Shown here in pieces: positions 7,571 to 13,017 of a stretch of 13,017 bases of DNA. The number at the start of each line of letters is the position of its first letter. Positions within the stretch are counted from its first letter, which is position 1. The notes beneath the pieces were generated by a model that was not told where the DNA came from, ran no database searches, and saw nothing but the letters and a program-made list of their open reading frames with translations. The DNA is from Nitrospirota bacterium (GTDB lineage: Bacteria > Nitrospinota_A > UBA7883 > JACRGQ01). Location of the stretch: NCBI GenBank assembly GCA_024275955.1, contig JAJRYD010000008.1:1-13017 (forward strand). Reading direction: 5' to 3'. Position numbers and translations under genes: made by a program.

Positions 7571-7798
7571 TTAGGATGCTCTATCTACCAGCATCGACTC
7601 TATCTTGTCTTTAACAGCAAGCTTCCTTACTTTCTTTAGATGCAGAATATCTGTTTCGGTTTCATTTAAAAACTTGGATTTGCTTATTTCGATAATCTCT
7701 TTTTTAAGCTCGATATGCTCGTCGCACAGTTTTCTAAAGCCTAGGTTTCCATTGTATAGAATATCGTATGAACGGTTTTGCTGTAGTGTTGTCAACAT
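7571..7798 (-). CDS. DUF465/YdcH-like small coiled-coil protein
   Basis: A 75-aa protein, helical and charged, with the layout of DUF465 proteins: an EH-x-LKKEI helix (about 27-36), a short turn around the ETETDIL segment, and a second helix with LKKVRKLAVKDKIE (about 54-67). Such proteins are thought to form small antiparallel helical hairpins; their function is not established. The ATG at 7798 is well supported by AGAGGAG eight bases upstream. It follows tsaB by 36 bp and precedes the zinc-finger gene by 26 bp in the leftward block. The match is by pattern, so the family call is moderate while the gene call is good. Confidence 0.75.
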   Translation of the reverse strand: MLTTLQQNRSYDILYNGNLGFRKLCDEHIELKKEIIEISKSKFLNETETDILHLKKVRKLAVKDKIESMLVDRAS

Positions 7799-7834
7799 TG
7801 CGATTTCTCCTCTAATAGAAAATAAAACAAATAT

Positions 7835-8482
7835 TTATGCTGGTACCGGCCCCCTATGGATATAGTTAGGCTTTAAAAGCGGAAGTATGCCCTGTTTTTC
7901 GTCATTTTTCTCCGCAATTTGTGCCACGCCGGCCGCTATAGACATTTTCATAGAATCTGTAAACCTTTTCGGCAACACAGAGTCCCCAAAAGTTTCGGCA
8001 CTGTTTACGACAAAAAGAGCGTTCTCCATCTCCCCCCCGAGGGTCTCCTCGGCAGAGCCAAGCCTGTCTTCGGAGAGACGGTCTATATTTTGGGAGATAT
8101 TAAAAATTGCCGAATAAAAGTTCCCCCTCCCAGCGTTAAGCAGTGGGATAGCTTTTGGTTCTTTCTCTATATCTGCCGCTTTGGCGATAGCCTCCAGCGT
8201 GCTGACCCCGATAACAGGCCTCTCCAACGATTGCGCTATACCGGCAATAGTGGCGATGCCTATTCGGATGCCGGTAAACGAACCCGGGCCGACAGCGACG
8301 CCGAACCTGTCGATATCGGAAATATCTACCTCGTTTCTAGCCAGAAGCTTTTCCAGCATGCCCAGAAGCGAACGGGAGAAAGAGGTCGCTTCAGCTGACG
8401 CAATCTCATCCACAATGGTGGAACTTTTAAGATAAGCGACACTTCCACGCATGGTGGAGGTGTCAATCCCGATAGTTTTCAT
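7835..8482 (-). CDS. tsaB: tRNA threonylcarbamoyladenosine biosynthesis protein TsaB
   Basis: TsaB is the inactive ASKHA-fold partner of TsaD. With TsaE they transfer threonylcarbamoyl to A37 of tRNAs that read ANN codons. The 215-aa protein starts with the family's MKTIGIDTST strand and has VAVGPGSFTGIRIGIATI (about 63-80), the PLLNAGRGNFYSAIF segment (about 112-126, in place of the usual D-A-R motif) and the C-terminal PNYIHR end. Length is normal. ATG at 8482 was chosen because it places the DTST strand at the N-terminus as in homologues; an upstream TTG at 8533 would add 17 unlikely residues. The ribosome binding site is weak (GGCGG close to the start). It is the first gene of the leftward block; tsaD and tsaE are not in the window. 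Confidence 0.93.
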   Translation of the reverse strand: MKTIGIDTSTMRGSVAYLKSSTIVDEIASAEATSFSRSLLGMLEKLLARNEVDISDIDRFGVAVGPGSFTGIRIGIATIAGIAQSLERPVIGVSTLEAIAKAADIEKEPKAIPLLNAGRGNFYSAIFNISQNIDRLSEDRLGSAEETLGGEMENALFVVNSAETFGDSVLPKRFTDSMKMSIAAGVAQIAEKNDEKQGILPLLKPNYIHRGPVPA

Positions 8483-8628
8483 TCGCCGCCATTCTATCAC
8501 TTTAGGCCGAAATAATATTCTGGAATCTGTCAAAAAGATATCATGCCCAACCGGAGCGATAGAAGAATGCTACTGTGGGTGACTTTTGTCATTGAATTAA
8601 TAGGCTATTTGCGGATACTCTTTCCCCT

Positions 8629-9099
8629 ATGGAATCTTTTTACGATATAGCCCTTTTTCTGCATATAGTTTGCGGAGCGATATTTGCCATGACGCTTATA
8701 ATAATGCAGGTTGTGGTTGGCCCCGCGCTTGCCAAACTGCCTCCCGGTGAGGGGAAGCAGGCGGCTCAGCTGGTAGTCCAGACAAGGTGGCACCCTCTGG
8801 TCGATGTCGTAATTATTACACTTACAATAACGGCGCTCTTTCTCGCTTTCAGCAGATGGGAGATGATAGCGGCGGAACATTACTTTCACCTTAAGGTAGC
8901 TACCGGAGTGACAGCGCTTACCCTCGCTAATCTTTTGCACTTTTACTTTCGCGGTAAAAAAAGAAAACTAAAAGCTGACGGCGAAACGGAAAAGTTTGAC
9001 AAAATGAGCAGGCTTACCACGATGATGGAGAGAGTCGCTCTCGTTACCGGCCCGTTTGCGTTCCTTATGGGAATACTCTGGAACCACTCGCCTTTCTAA
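8629..9099 (+). CDS. Four-helix integral membrane protein, CopD-like
   Basis: A 156-aa protein with four predicted membrane helices (about 7-30, 55-75, 85-107 and 133-152) and a charged loop between helices 3 and 4 (108-125). The first helix begins with FLHIVCGAIFAM and is followed by VVGPAL, which resembles small CopD-like and related haem- or copper-associated membrane proteins. Histidines at 12, 55, 87 and 104 lie in or at the ends of helices and could bind a metal or haem. This is suggestive only. The ATG at 8629 has no clear Shine-Dalgarno sequence. It is divergent from tsaB across a 146-bp gap and upstream of the pseudopilin cluster, with no sign of a functional link to either. Confidence 0.8.
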   Translation: MESFYDIALFLHIVCGAIFAMTLIIMQVVVGPALAKLPPGEGKQAAQLVVQTRWHPLVDVVIITLTITALFLAFSRWEMIAAEHYFHLKVATGVTALTLANLLHFYFRGKKRKLKADGETEKFDKMSRLTTMMERVALVTGPFAFLMGILWNHSPF

Positions 9100-9107
9100 C
9101 ACTCCAT

Positions 9108-9136
9108 TTGGTTCGTAGTTCCCCCTCTGCTAGACT
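9108..9136 (+). promoter_or_regulatory. Weak candidate promoter before the pseudopilin cluster
   Basis: TTGGTT (9108-9113) and TAGACT (9131-9136) are spaced by 17 bp and resemble a sigma-70 promoter with 3/6 and 4/6 matches. It lies just after the stop of the membrane-protein gene. Transcription would start near 9143, upstream of the pseudopilin genes. Matches this weak are expected by chance, so it is a suggestion only. Confidence 0.2.
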
Positions 9137-9148
9137 CAGCTACAAGCG

Positions 9149-9358
9149 ATGAGTTTTTTTTCATTGAGCCTAAAGGGGAATGCTTTAACAACCTTTGCGT
9201 TCCTTTTTCTTCTTCTAACGCCACGGCTATGTTCCTCCGCCGCAGTACCGACGACGGATATCTGCACGGCGATACTCTCTTTTACAATCGTATCGTTTAT
9301 TAAGTTAGACGGTATGTTATCGGGTTTCTTTTTCATGGAAAGCTGGAAAGGTAAATGA
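9149..9358 (+). CDS. Possible small secreted or membrane protein coupled to the pseudopilin genes
   Basis: A 69-aa frame from ATG 9149 to a TGA that overlaps the next start as ATGA (9355-9358). The predicted peptide has a hydrophobic segment (about 15-31) ending in a plausible signal-peptidase site (CSSA-A) and a second hydrophobic stretch (about 40-63). For it: the exact 4-bp overlap with the next gene, the same pattern used further down this cluster. Against it: no ribosome binding site, no recognisable family, and a 66-codon open frame on the opposite strand, which shows that the region is permissive. I lean slightly against a real gene. Confidence 0.3.
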   Translation: MSFFSLSLKGNALTTFAFLFLLLTPRLCSSAAVPTTDICTAILSFTIVSFIKLDGMLSGFFFMESWKGK

Positions 9359-9780
9359 TGTATCAGGGAAAGAGTGAAGGCTTTACCCTCTTGGAACTTC
9401 TCCTACTGCTCATGCTAGCTGGAATTATTTATATCTCCGCTAGCCCCTTTCTCCGTATAGACGAATCTGGCATTCAAAATGCCGCTCTGGTAGTCGCTTC
9501 CGATATATCGCGAACTCAGCTGGATGCTATGGCTAAAGGCCGAAAGCTTAACCTATCTTTCGCGTCAGGTAGCTGTATTTATCTGTACGGGGATGGCGCG
9601 ACAAGAGACCTCTCCGAGTTCGGCAGTGGAACTGTTATCTCCTCCGGTGGACCTGTAGAATTTAATTCACTTGGAGAGCCGGTGGGAGCTACCTCGCCGA
9701 TTACGCTAAGGTTATCTTCCGGCTCTAGCTCGCGGTCGCTTACGATAGAGCCGTATACCGGCAAGGTGACGGTACAGTGA
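9355..9780 (+). CDS. GspH/FimT-type minor pseudopilin (mshC-like position)
   Basis: A 141-aa type IV prepilin-like protein. A short leader ends at Gly9, followed by FTLLE with Glu at mature position +5 and a hydrophobic helix (about 10-32), the standard substrate of prepilin peptidase. The C-terminal ITLRLSSG...SLTIEPYTGKVTV is the beta-strand end typical of GspH/FimT pseudopilins. After processing it would sit in the inner membrane and join a pilus or pseudopilus tip. GGAAAGG precedes the two possible starts, ATG 9355 and ATG 9358; the second has slightly better spacing. Its stop overlaps the next start by 4 bp. The gene order downstream matches mshC-mshD-mshO-mshP, so an MSHA-like role is likely, but similarity to GspH alone would also fit type II secretion. 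Confidence 0.85.
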   Translation: MMYQGKSEGFTLLELLLLLMLAGIIYISASPFLRIDESGIQNAALVVASDISRTQLDAMAKGRKLNLSFASGSCIYLYGDGATRDLSEFGSGTVISSGGPVEFNSLGEPVGATSPITLRLSSGSSSRSLTIEPYTGKVTVQ

Positions 9781-10232
9781 AGCAAGCCTCCAATAATATG
9801 GGGTTTTCTTTAATAGAGCTTGTCACAGTTATCGTTATCTTAGGGATACTGCTTCCAGTTCTCCTACAGCCGTTTATAACCTCTGCAAAAGGCGTAGGCA
9901 ACGCTTCCGGCGCGGCTCTGCTTTCGTCTCTCGCGCGTGAGAGTCTTTCGCGCGAGCTGGCGTTGATAGATTCCAACCTGCCGATATCATGGCCGGCCGC
10001 TGACGGGCAAGGGAGGTATACAAAAAGCTCGGCAGTACGTGCTGTAGACGGCAAACGGTACAGCTCTATGGTAGCCGGACAGTTTGTCGACTCTGATTTT
10101 AACAATACAGACGGCGCGAGGGGAACTAACGACAGGTACCTAGTGGTTACTGTTACAACTACAGAAACCGCGACCGGCAAAACAAAAACTCTCTCGACAT
10201 TAAAATCATGGAGCTACAGTGTTAACAGATAG
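9777..10232 (+). CDS. Type IV prepilin-like protein (mshD-like)
   Basis: A 151-aa protein with a 9-residue leader ending in Gly9, then FSLIE with Glu14 at +5 and a hydrophobic helix (10-30). The mature part is a small globular domain ending in strands rich in Thr (VVTVTTTETATGKTKTLSTLKSW), a plausible beta sheet. The second position in the cluster and the type of sequence suggest an MshD-like minor pilin, though the family is poorly conserved. The start is GTG at 9777, overlapping the previous TGA as GTGA, with AAGGTG about eight bases upstream. An in-frame ATG (codon 8) would leave an unusually short leader. Four pseudopilin-type genes overlap here, which suggests equal-ratio translation of one complex. 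Confidence 0.82.
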   Translation: MKQASNNMGFSLIELVTVIVILGILLPVLLQPFITSAKGVGNASGAALLSSLARESLSRELALIDSNLPISWPAADGQGRYTKSSAVRAVDGKRYSSMVAGQFVDSDFNNTDGARGTNDRYLVVTVTTTETATGKTKTLSTLKSWSYSVNR

Positions 10233-10731
10233 AGGCAAAGCTTTTGGCTTTACGTTAATAGAAGCTATTGCCGTTATCTCTATTATCGGTACTCTCTCTG
10301 TCATAGGCTTTGGGTTTGTGGCCCACTCCGCTGAAATCTTTGTTATTGTTTCCAACGAATCAAAAGCCTATAACGAACTATGGGTAGCTACCGAGAAGAT
10401 GTCGAGAGATATCGAAACGGCAGATAGCCTGACTGTGAGCGGAGTGAGCGAACTGACAATCATTAATAGCGGCAAAAGCGGATGCGCCAACTGTGTAGAT
10501 AAGTCGCCTCTGGTTATTTACCGTTTAAACGGCACGACGCTCGAAAGAGAAACCGCTTTGGGCATTTTCCCGCTTGCTGTGAATATTACTGTTCCAACGG
10601 GGGAGGCGGCTCTTTTTGCTCTCTCTGGCAGACTTGTGAACCTCAGCCTTACAAAAACCGAAGGTGACATTTCTCTTACTCTTAGAACCTCTATCTACCC
10701 CAACCGAGATTTAAGCGAGGTGGTTCAGTAG
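10219..10731 (+). CDS. Type IV prepilin-like protein (mshO/PilW-like)
   Basis: A 170-aa protein with a leader ending at Gly10, FTLIE with Glu15 at +5, and a hydrophobic helix (11-34). The following helix (about 40-70), with LWVATEKMSRDIETADSL, is the pattern of MshO/PilW/GspJ-type minor pilins. A CxxC (Cys89-Cys92) precedes strands reading PLVIYRLNGTTLERE, again usual for this group. The two cysteines could form a disulfide in the periplasm. The start is GTG at 10219, inside the end of the previous gene (14-bp overlap), supported by GGAG five bases upstream. It ends by sharing one base with the next start. Confidence 0.85.
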   Translation: MLTDRGKAFGFTLIEAIAVISIIGTLSVIGFGFVAHSAEIFVIVSNESKAYNELWVATEKMSRDIETADSLTVSGVSELTIINSGKSGCANCVDKSPLVIYRLNGTTLERETALGIFPLAVNITVPTGEAALFALSGRLVNLSLTKTEGDISLTLRTSIYPNRDLSEVVQ

Positions 10732-11222
10732 TGATCTTTTCTTGGTTTTCCGTAATCTGGAAACGTCTCACCGCTGGCGACAGCGTTGTTTGGAGGCAAG
10801 AGAGTTTGGGCAGGCAAAGGCCAGAGTTGCCGCTTGCGACAGCTTTCTCCCGCACTGCGGGGATGACTCTTATAGTAGTTGTATTTTTTCTTATCGTTAT
10901 GGGGGGGATGGGGCTGGCGGTCGGCAGAATTTCGTCTAACCAGCATGAAGCTCTGGCGGGCAGTACATTTTCCAACGATGCCTATTTTACGGCAAACGCC
11001 GGTATCGAGTGGGCGGTGCAGACTGCCGTCGCGAGCGGCTGGTCGTCGACGGTTCAGCTTAGCAGTTTGAGAGGAACATACAGGTTGCCTAATGGGAATA
11101 GTTTTTCTCTTACCTATGCCGCCGACATGTTGACATCGAGTGCTTCGGTGAATGGCAGTCAAAGAAAGATATCATTCAAAAACTTTTCTCAAAGAATCGC
11201 CCCTATCATCGGCGCGCCTTAA
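10731..11222 (+). CDS. PilX/MshP-like pilus assembly protein
   Basis: A 163-aa protein with a single membrane helix (about 45-66) followed by GRISSNQHEAL and YFTANAGIEWAV (85-96). The latter is the hallmark of MshP/PilX/GspK-type proteins, in which an AGIEWA helix follows the N-terminal segment. Gly44-Met45 before TLIV is a possible prepilin cleavage site, without Glu at +5, as in MshP. The GTG start at 10731 shares one base with the previous stop and has GAGGTGG upstream, but gives an unusually long 44-residue leader. A TTG at 10827 with AAAGG six bases upstream would give a 12-residue leader and may be the true start. Last gene of the cluster; no mshQ-like gene follows. Confidence 0.82.
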   Translation: MIFSWFSVIWKRLTAGDSVVWRQESLGRQRPELPLATAFSRTAGMTLIVVVFFLIVMGGMGLAVGRISSNQHEALAGSTFSNDAYFTANAGIEWAVQTAVASGWSSTVQLSSLRGTYRLPNGNSFSLTYAADMLTSSASVNGSQRKISFKNFSQRIAPIIGAP

Positions 11223-11237
11223 CCACGCAGGGCGTGG
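11223..11237 (+). terminator. Hairpin right after the pseudopilin cluster
   Basis: CCACGC (11223-11228) pairs perfectly with GCGTGG (11232-11237) around a 3-base loop, starting at the base after the last stop codon. It is a compact GC-rich stem but has no T run after it, so it is not a full Rho-independent terminator. It may protect the 3' end of the message or assist Rho-dependent termination. Confidence 0.4.
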
Positions 11238-11315
11238 AGCCAGCTCTCACAGGTGGTAAAGATAGCCTAAAAACTTCTAAAACTTTCTAGCCGATGCGCC
11301 GTTGCCAACTGCGGT

Positions 11316-11466
11316 GTCCCATATAGTATCTGTTGCCAAATCCGATAAATCTGATTTTGTTTAAAATTGCCGATCGCTAAAACATATATTTTAAAGAAGT
11401 TAAAAGATGAGTCTTTCCTTCAAATACCCCAAAAACCATTTCAGCAACAGTCCCGTATAGTATCTG
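11316..11466 (+). repeat. 17-bp direct repeat pair in the noncoding stretch
   Basis: GTCCCATATAGTATCTG (11316-11332) and GTCCCGTATAGTATCTG (11450-11466) differ at one base and are 134 bp apart, start to start. They are flanked by the looser TTCTAAA...TGCCAAC module, upstream of the first copy and downstream of the second, so this is more than a single chance match. I cannot tell whether the family occurs elsewhere in the genome. Confidence 0.7.
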
Positions 11467-11841
11467 GCGGCGGTTGTCGCTCGCTGGGGAGATCGGTTTA
11501 AAAAAATTCTAAAGTTTTTGCCAAGCGGTTCGCTGATGCCAACGGTAGTATGAAGGCGAAAATTTTAAAAAGAAAAGCTAAAGACGGCTCTAAACCTGTT
11601 TCTTTGCAATCAAGATGGCGCAGGGTGGCGCCGGCCTTTGGCATTGGCTTTACATTTCTTATGGAATGATTCAGAATAATGAACGAAATATATCTTTTGG
11701 CTTTCAAGCTGGCAAAGGCGCTGGGGCGGCAGTTTTGATTCTGGTATTTTCACCACAAAAAAGGCAGGCTTATAAAGAGGGCCTCTCCTTTATGCTAGGA
11801 ATTGTTACAGTTTTTTGGCAGTAGTTTTAGCTTGTTAAGTG

Positions 11842-11847
11842 TATAAT
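11842..11847 (+). promoter_or_regulatory. Consensus -10 box before the hemerythrin fusion gene
   Basis: TATAAT is a perfect -10 hexamer 24 bp before the start codon. The best -35-like sequence, TTGGCA (11815-11820), is 21 bp away, longer than the usual 16-18. If used, transcription would begin near 11854, putting the TGGAGG ribosome binding site (11855-11860) at the very 5' end of the message. A different promoter further upstream is possible. Confidence 0.4.
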
Positions 11848-11871
11848 CATTTCATGGAGGCTTAATTATTT

Positions 11872-12858
11872 ATGGGTAGCGATTTAGAACTTGTAGAATG
11901 TATGCACCGGGAGGAAGGGTTAAGGGAACTAAACTGTTCTAACTGCAAATACTGCTTGTCTTTTCCGATTAAAGCTTTTAGTGAGATAGACACACTCGTT
12001 TCTAAAATTAAGGATCTTATTTACAATCAGATTAATTTGGCATGGGATGCTTCGAAGGTAAGCTTTTTCCTAAAAGTTGTTCTTAATGAGGCGATACCCA
12101 ATGCCGTGGAGCATGGCATTCTTGGAATAGACTCCGCCCAGAAAAAAGCGCTTCATCAGGAGTTATCTGCCGACTATCCCGCTCATATTCAAAAAAGATG
12201 GTCAGAAAAAAACAAGCCGGTTGTAGTAAGCTTGTGCCTATCCCCCAAAAGGATACTGCTTGGATGCCATGACAGCGGAGAAGGGTTTGACCCTGAACTA
12301 TATACCATGAGTTCCGTTAACAAAAATAGTCTCCTCAAGTTGAGTGGCCGAGGGTTGATGCTGTTGGATTCGCTTGGCGTCAATCTGCAATGGAACGCAA
12401 AAGGCAATTCCGTGTTGTGTTCAATTTCCGATAAAACCTTAAGGGAAAGAAAACTTCAGCTTCACTTCGATAAGATTTTTCATGTTGGTGTAGAAGAATT
12501 TGACGCTCAGCATCAAAAGCTCTTTGGATTTTTTAACCTGCTTTTAAACAACCTGCAGGAATCGAGCGATGATGATACCCTGTTGGCAACGATTGTAGAG
12601 CTTACAAATTATGTTCACCTTCATCTTAGCGCTGAAGAAAAGAAAATGCGGGAATATAACTACCCCGGCTACGATAAGCATAAAAACGAACATGAGTATT
12701 TCAGTCTGCAGGTCTTATCTCTTCACGATAAGGTGCAAAAAAAGGGAGAGGCCCTGGATATAGAGGTACTCGGTTTCTTGGTTGGCTGGCTGAAAAACCA
12801 TATTGCGAAAACCGATAGAGGTTACACCGCGTTTTTTAGGGAAAGAGGAGTTAGCTAG
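11872..12858 (+). CDS. RsbW/HATPase-type ATP-binding domain fused to bacteriohemerythrin
   Basis: A 328-aa soluble protein with three parts. Residues 1-30 hold Cys10 and a C-x2-C-x2-C cluster (Cys22, 25, 28), able in principle to bind an iron-sulfur centre or zinc. Residues about 31-190 form a GHKL ATPase domain of the RsbW/SpoIIAB kind: N box NEAIPNAVEHG (72-82), G1 box DSGEGF (134-139) and G2 box SGRGL (158-162). There is no phospho-acceptor His domain, so it resembles an anti-sigma serine kinase rather than a histidine kinase. Residues about 199-327 are a hemerythrin domain with all seven expected di-iron ligands: His214, His251, Glu255, His270, His274, His310 and Asp315. Hemerythrins bind O2 and can sense oxygen, NO or iron. 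TGGAGG lies 11 bases before the ATG, a long spacing. No partner sigma factor, anti-anti-sigma factor or phosphatase gene is in the window. The role as a sensor-switch is inference. Confidence 0.88.
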   Translation: MGSDLELVECMHREEGLRELNCSNCKYCLSFPIKAFSEIDTLVSKIKDLIYNQINLAWDASKVSFFLKVVLNEAIPNAVEHGILGIDSAQKKALHQELSADYPAHIQKRWSEKNKPVVVSLCLSPKRILLGCHDSGEGFDPELYTMSSVNKNSLLKLSGRGLMLLDSLGVNLQWNAKGNSVLCSISDKTLRERKLQLHFDKIFHVGVEEFDAQHQKLFGFFNLLLNNLQESSDDDTLLATIVELTNYVHLHLSAEEKKMREYNYPGYDKHKNEHEYFSLQVLSLHDKVQKKGEALDIEVLGFLVGWLKNHIAKTDRGYTAFFRERGVS

Positions 12859-13017
12859 TCGTCCCTGAAAAAGTAGGTTTTTAGCGTGGCAAGGTTTTGT
12901 AACTGACCTTCCTGTTTAGTTTTCTGCCGATAAATCTTCGTAAAACCGCCAGCCAAAAAGAAAAAATAAGAAAGCCCGTAGTAGGTTTCTCCTATTATGC
13001 CCAGCACCGCATAACAC
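12855..13017 (-). CDS. 3' end of a membrane-protein gene (partial)
   Basis: On the minus strand a frame open from the window edge runs for 53 codons to a TAG at 12857-12855. The peptide has a hydrophobic helix (YAVLGIIGETYYGLSYFFFLAGG) followed by a basic, polar tail ending KTYFFRDD. It is therefore the C-terminal end of a membrane protein with its last helix and a cytoplasmic-type tail. The length and aromatic membrane segment are unlikely by chance, but the family cannot be told from this fragment. Its stop overlaps the stop of the hemerythrin gene by 4 bp, so the two genes converge with no room for a terminator. Confidence 0.65.
   Translation of the reverse strand, partial: CYAVLGIIGETYYGLSYFFFLAGGFTKIYRQKTKQEGQLQNLATLKTYFFRDD

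Larger units (their letters stand above)
11238..11871. other. Long stretch without a convincing gene; degenerate repeats
   Basis: No frame here has a good start, ribosome binding site or recognisable protein. The frame opened by ATG 11408 stops after 17 codons and again soon after. Two short frames (minus strand 11707-11498, plus strand 11615-11824) lack any support. The region does hold repeats. A 17-mer, GTCCCATATAGTATCTG (11316-11332), returns with one change at 11450-11466. A looser module beginning TTCTAAA and ending TGCCAAC occurs at 11275-11309 and 11507-11543. GTTGCCAA is repeated at 11301 and 11332. A hairpin GGCGC-N6-GCGCC lies at 11617-11632. This looks like a noncoding dispersed repeat or the decayed remains of a gene. 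Confidence 0.6.

Noticed and set aside
7919-8398. 159-codon rightward frame
   Set aside because: Antisense to tsaB; no ribosome binding site and no recognisable domain.
8528-8533. Perfect TTGACA on the minus strand upstream of tsaB
   Set aside because: No acceptable -10 box at 15-19 bp; the nearest candidates are at 10 and 23 bp.
9136-9336. 66-codon leftward frame
   Set aside because: No ribosome binding site, no family, and it runs against the pseudopilin cluster; it competes with the equally weak 9149-9358 frame.
11776-11786. AGAGGGCCTCT palindrome as a terminator
   Set aside because: The one-base centre cannot form a hairpin loop without losing pairs, and no T run follows.
11498-11824. 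Two 69-codon frames, one on each strand, in the noncoding stretch
   Set aside because: Neither has a ribosome binding site or a known domain, and both fall in the repeat-containing region, where open frames may be accidental.
1-13017. CRISPR array, insertion sequence or prophage genes
   Set aside because: No regularly spaced repeats with unique spacers, no transposase or phage-like protein in any frame.

Overview
The window looks like ordinary chromosome from a Gram-negative bacterium. The evidence is a probable lipoprotein, a NagZ-like muropeptide hydrolase, a membrane AAA protease and a cluster of type IV-like pseudopilins. The gene mix (FtsH, a short MetH, an MSHA-like pilin set, a bacteriohemerythrin fusion, moderate GC) would fit a Desulfobacterota- or Nitrospinota-like lineage. 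This is an impression from gene content only; no rRNA or other strong marker is present.

Left edge (1-565): the first 16 codons of a leftward gene (1-50) with a strong ribosome binding site. Next come three tandem 11-bp repeats and small inverted repeats, then a leftward tRNA-Arg(CCU) at 237-313. Repeats lying just beyond a tRNA 3' end resemble the end of an integrated element, but no integrase is visible. Between the tRNA and ftsH are two adjacent hairpins and a possible heat-shock-type promoter.

Rightward housekeeping block (566-5518): ftsH, a cobalamin-dependent methionine synthase without the C-terminal activation domain, and a small probable lipoprotein directly behind metH.

Leftward block (8482 down to 5524): tsaB, a DUF465/YdcH-like coiled-coil protein, a 94-aa zinc-finger (zf-HC2) protein, a YccU-like CoA-binding protein and a NagZ-like GH3 protein. 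Spacing is 4-82 bp, so this is a plausible operon. The GH3 protein has Asp where the family has its catalytic His.

Rightward block (8629-11222): a four-helix membrane protein, an uncertain small ORF, then four overlapping pseudopilin-type genes whose types and order (GspH/FimT-like, MshD-like, MshO-like, MshP-like) match the mshC-D-O-P part of MSHA pilus loci. They would encode minor subunits of a pilus or pseudopilus. Major pilin and assembly ATPase are not in the window.

Right part (11223-13017): about 650 bp without a convincing gene but with degenerate dispersed repeats, then a gene joining a Cys-rich N-terminus, an RsbW/HATPase-type ATP-binding domain and a complete hemerythrin domain. 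This is the most interesting gene here: it looks like an oxygen-, iron- or redox-responsive version of an anti-sigma-type kinase. It overlaps tail to tail, by 4 nt, the end of a leftward membrane-protein gene cut by the window edge.
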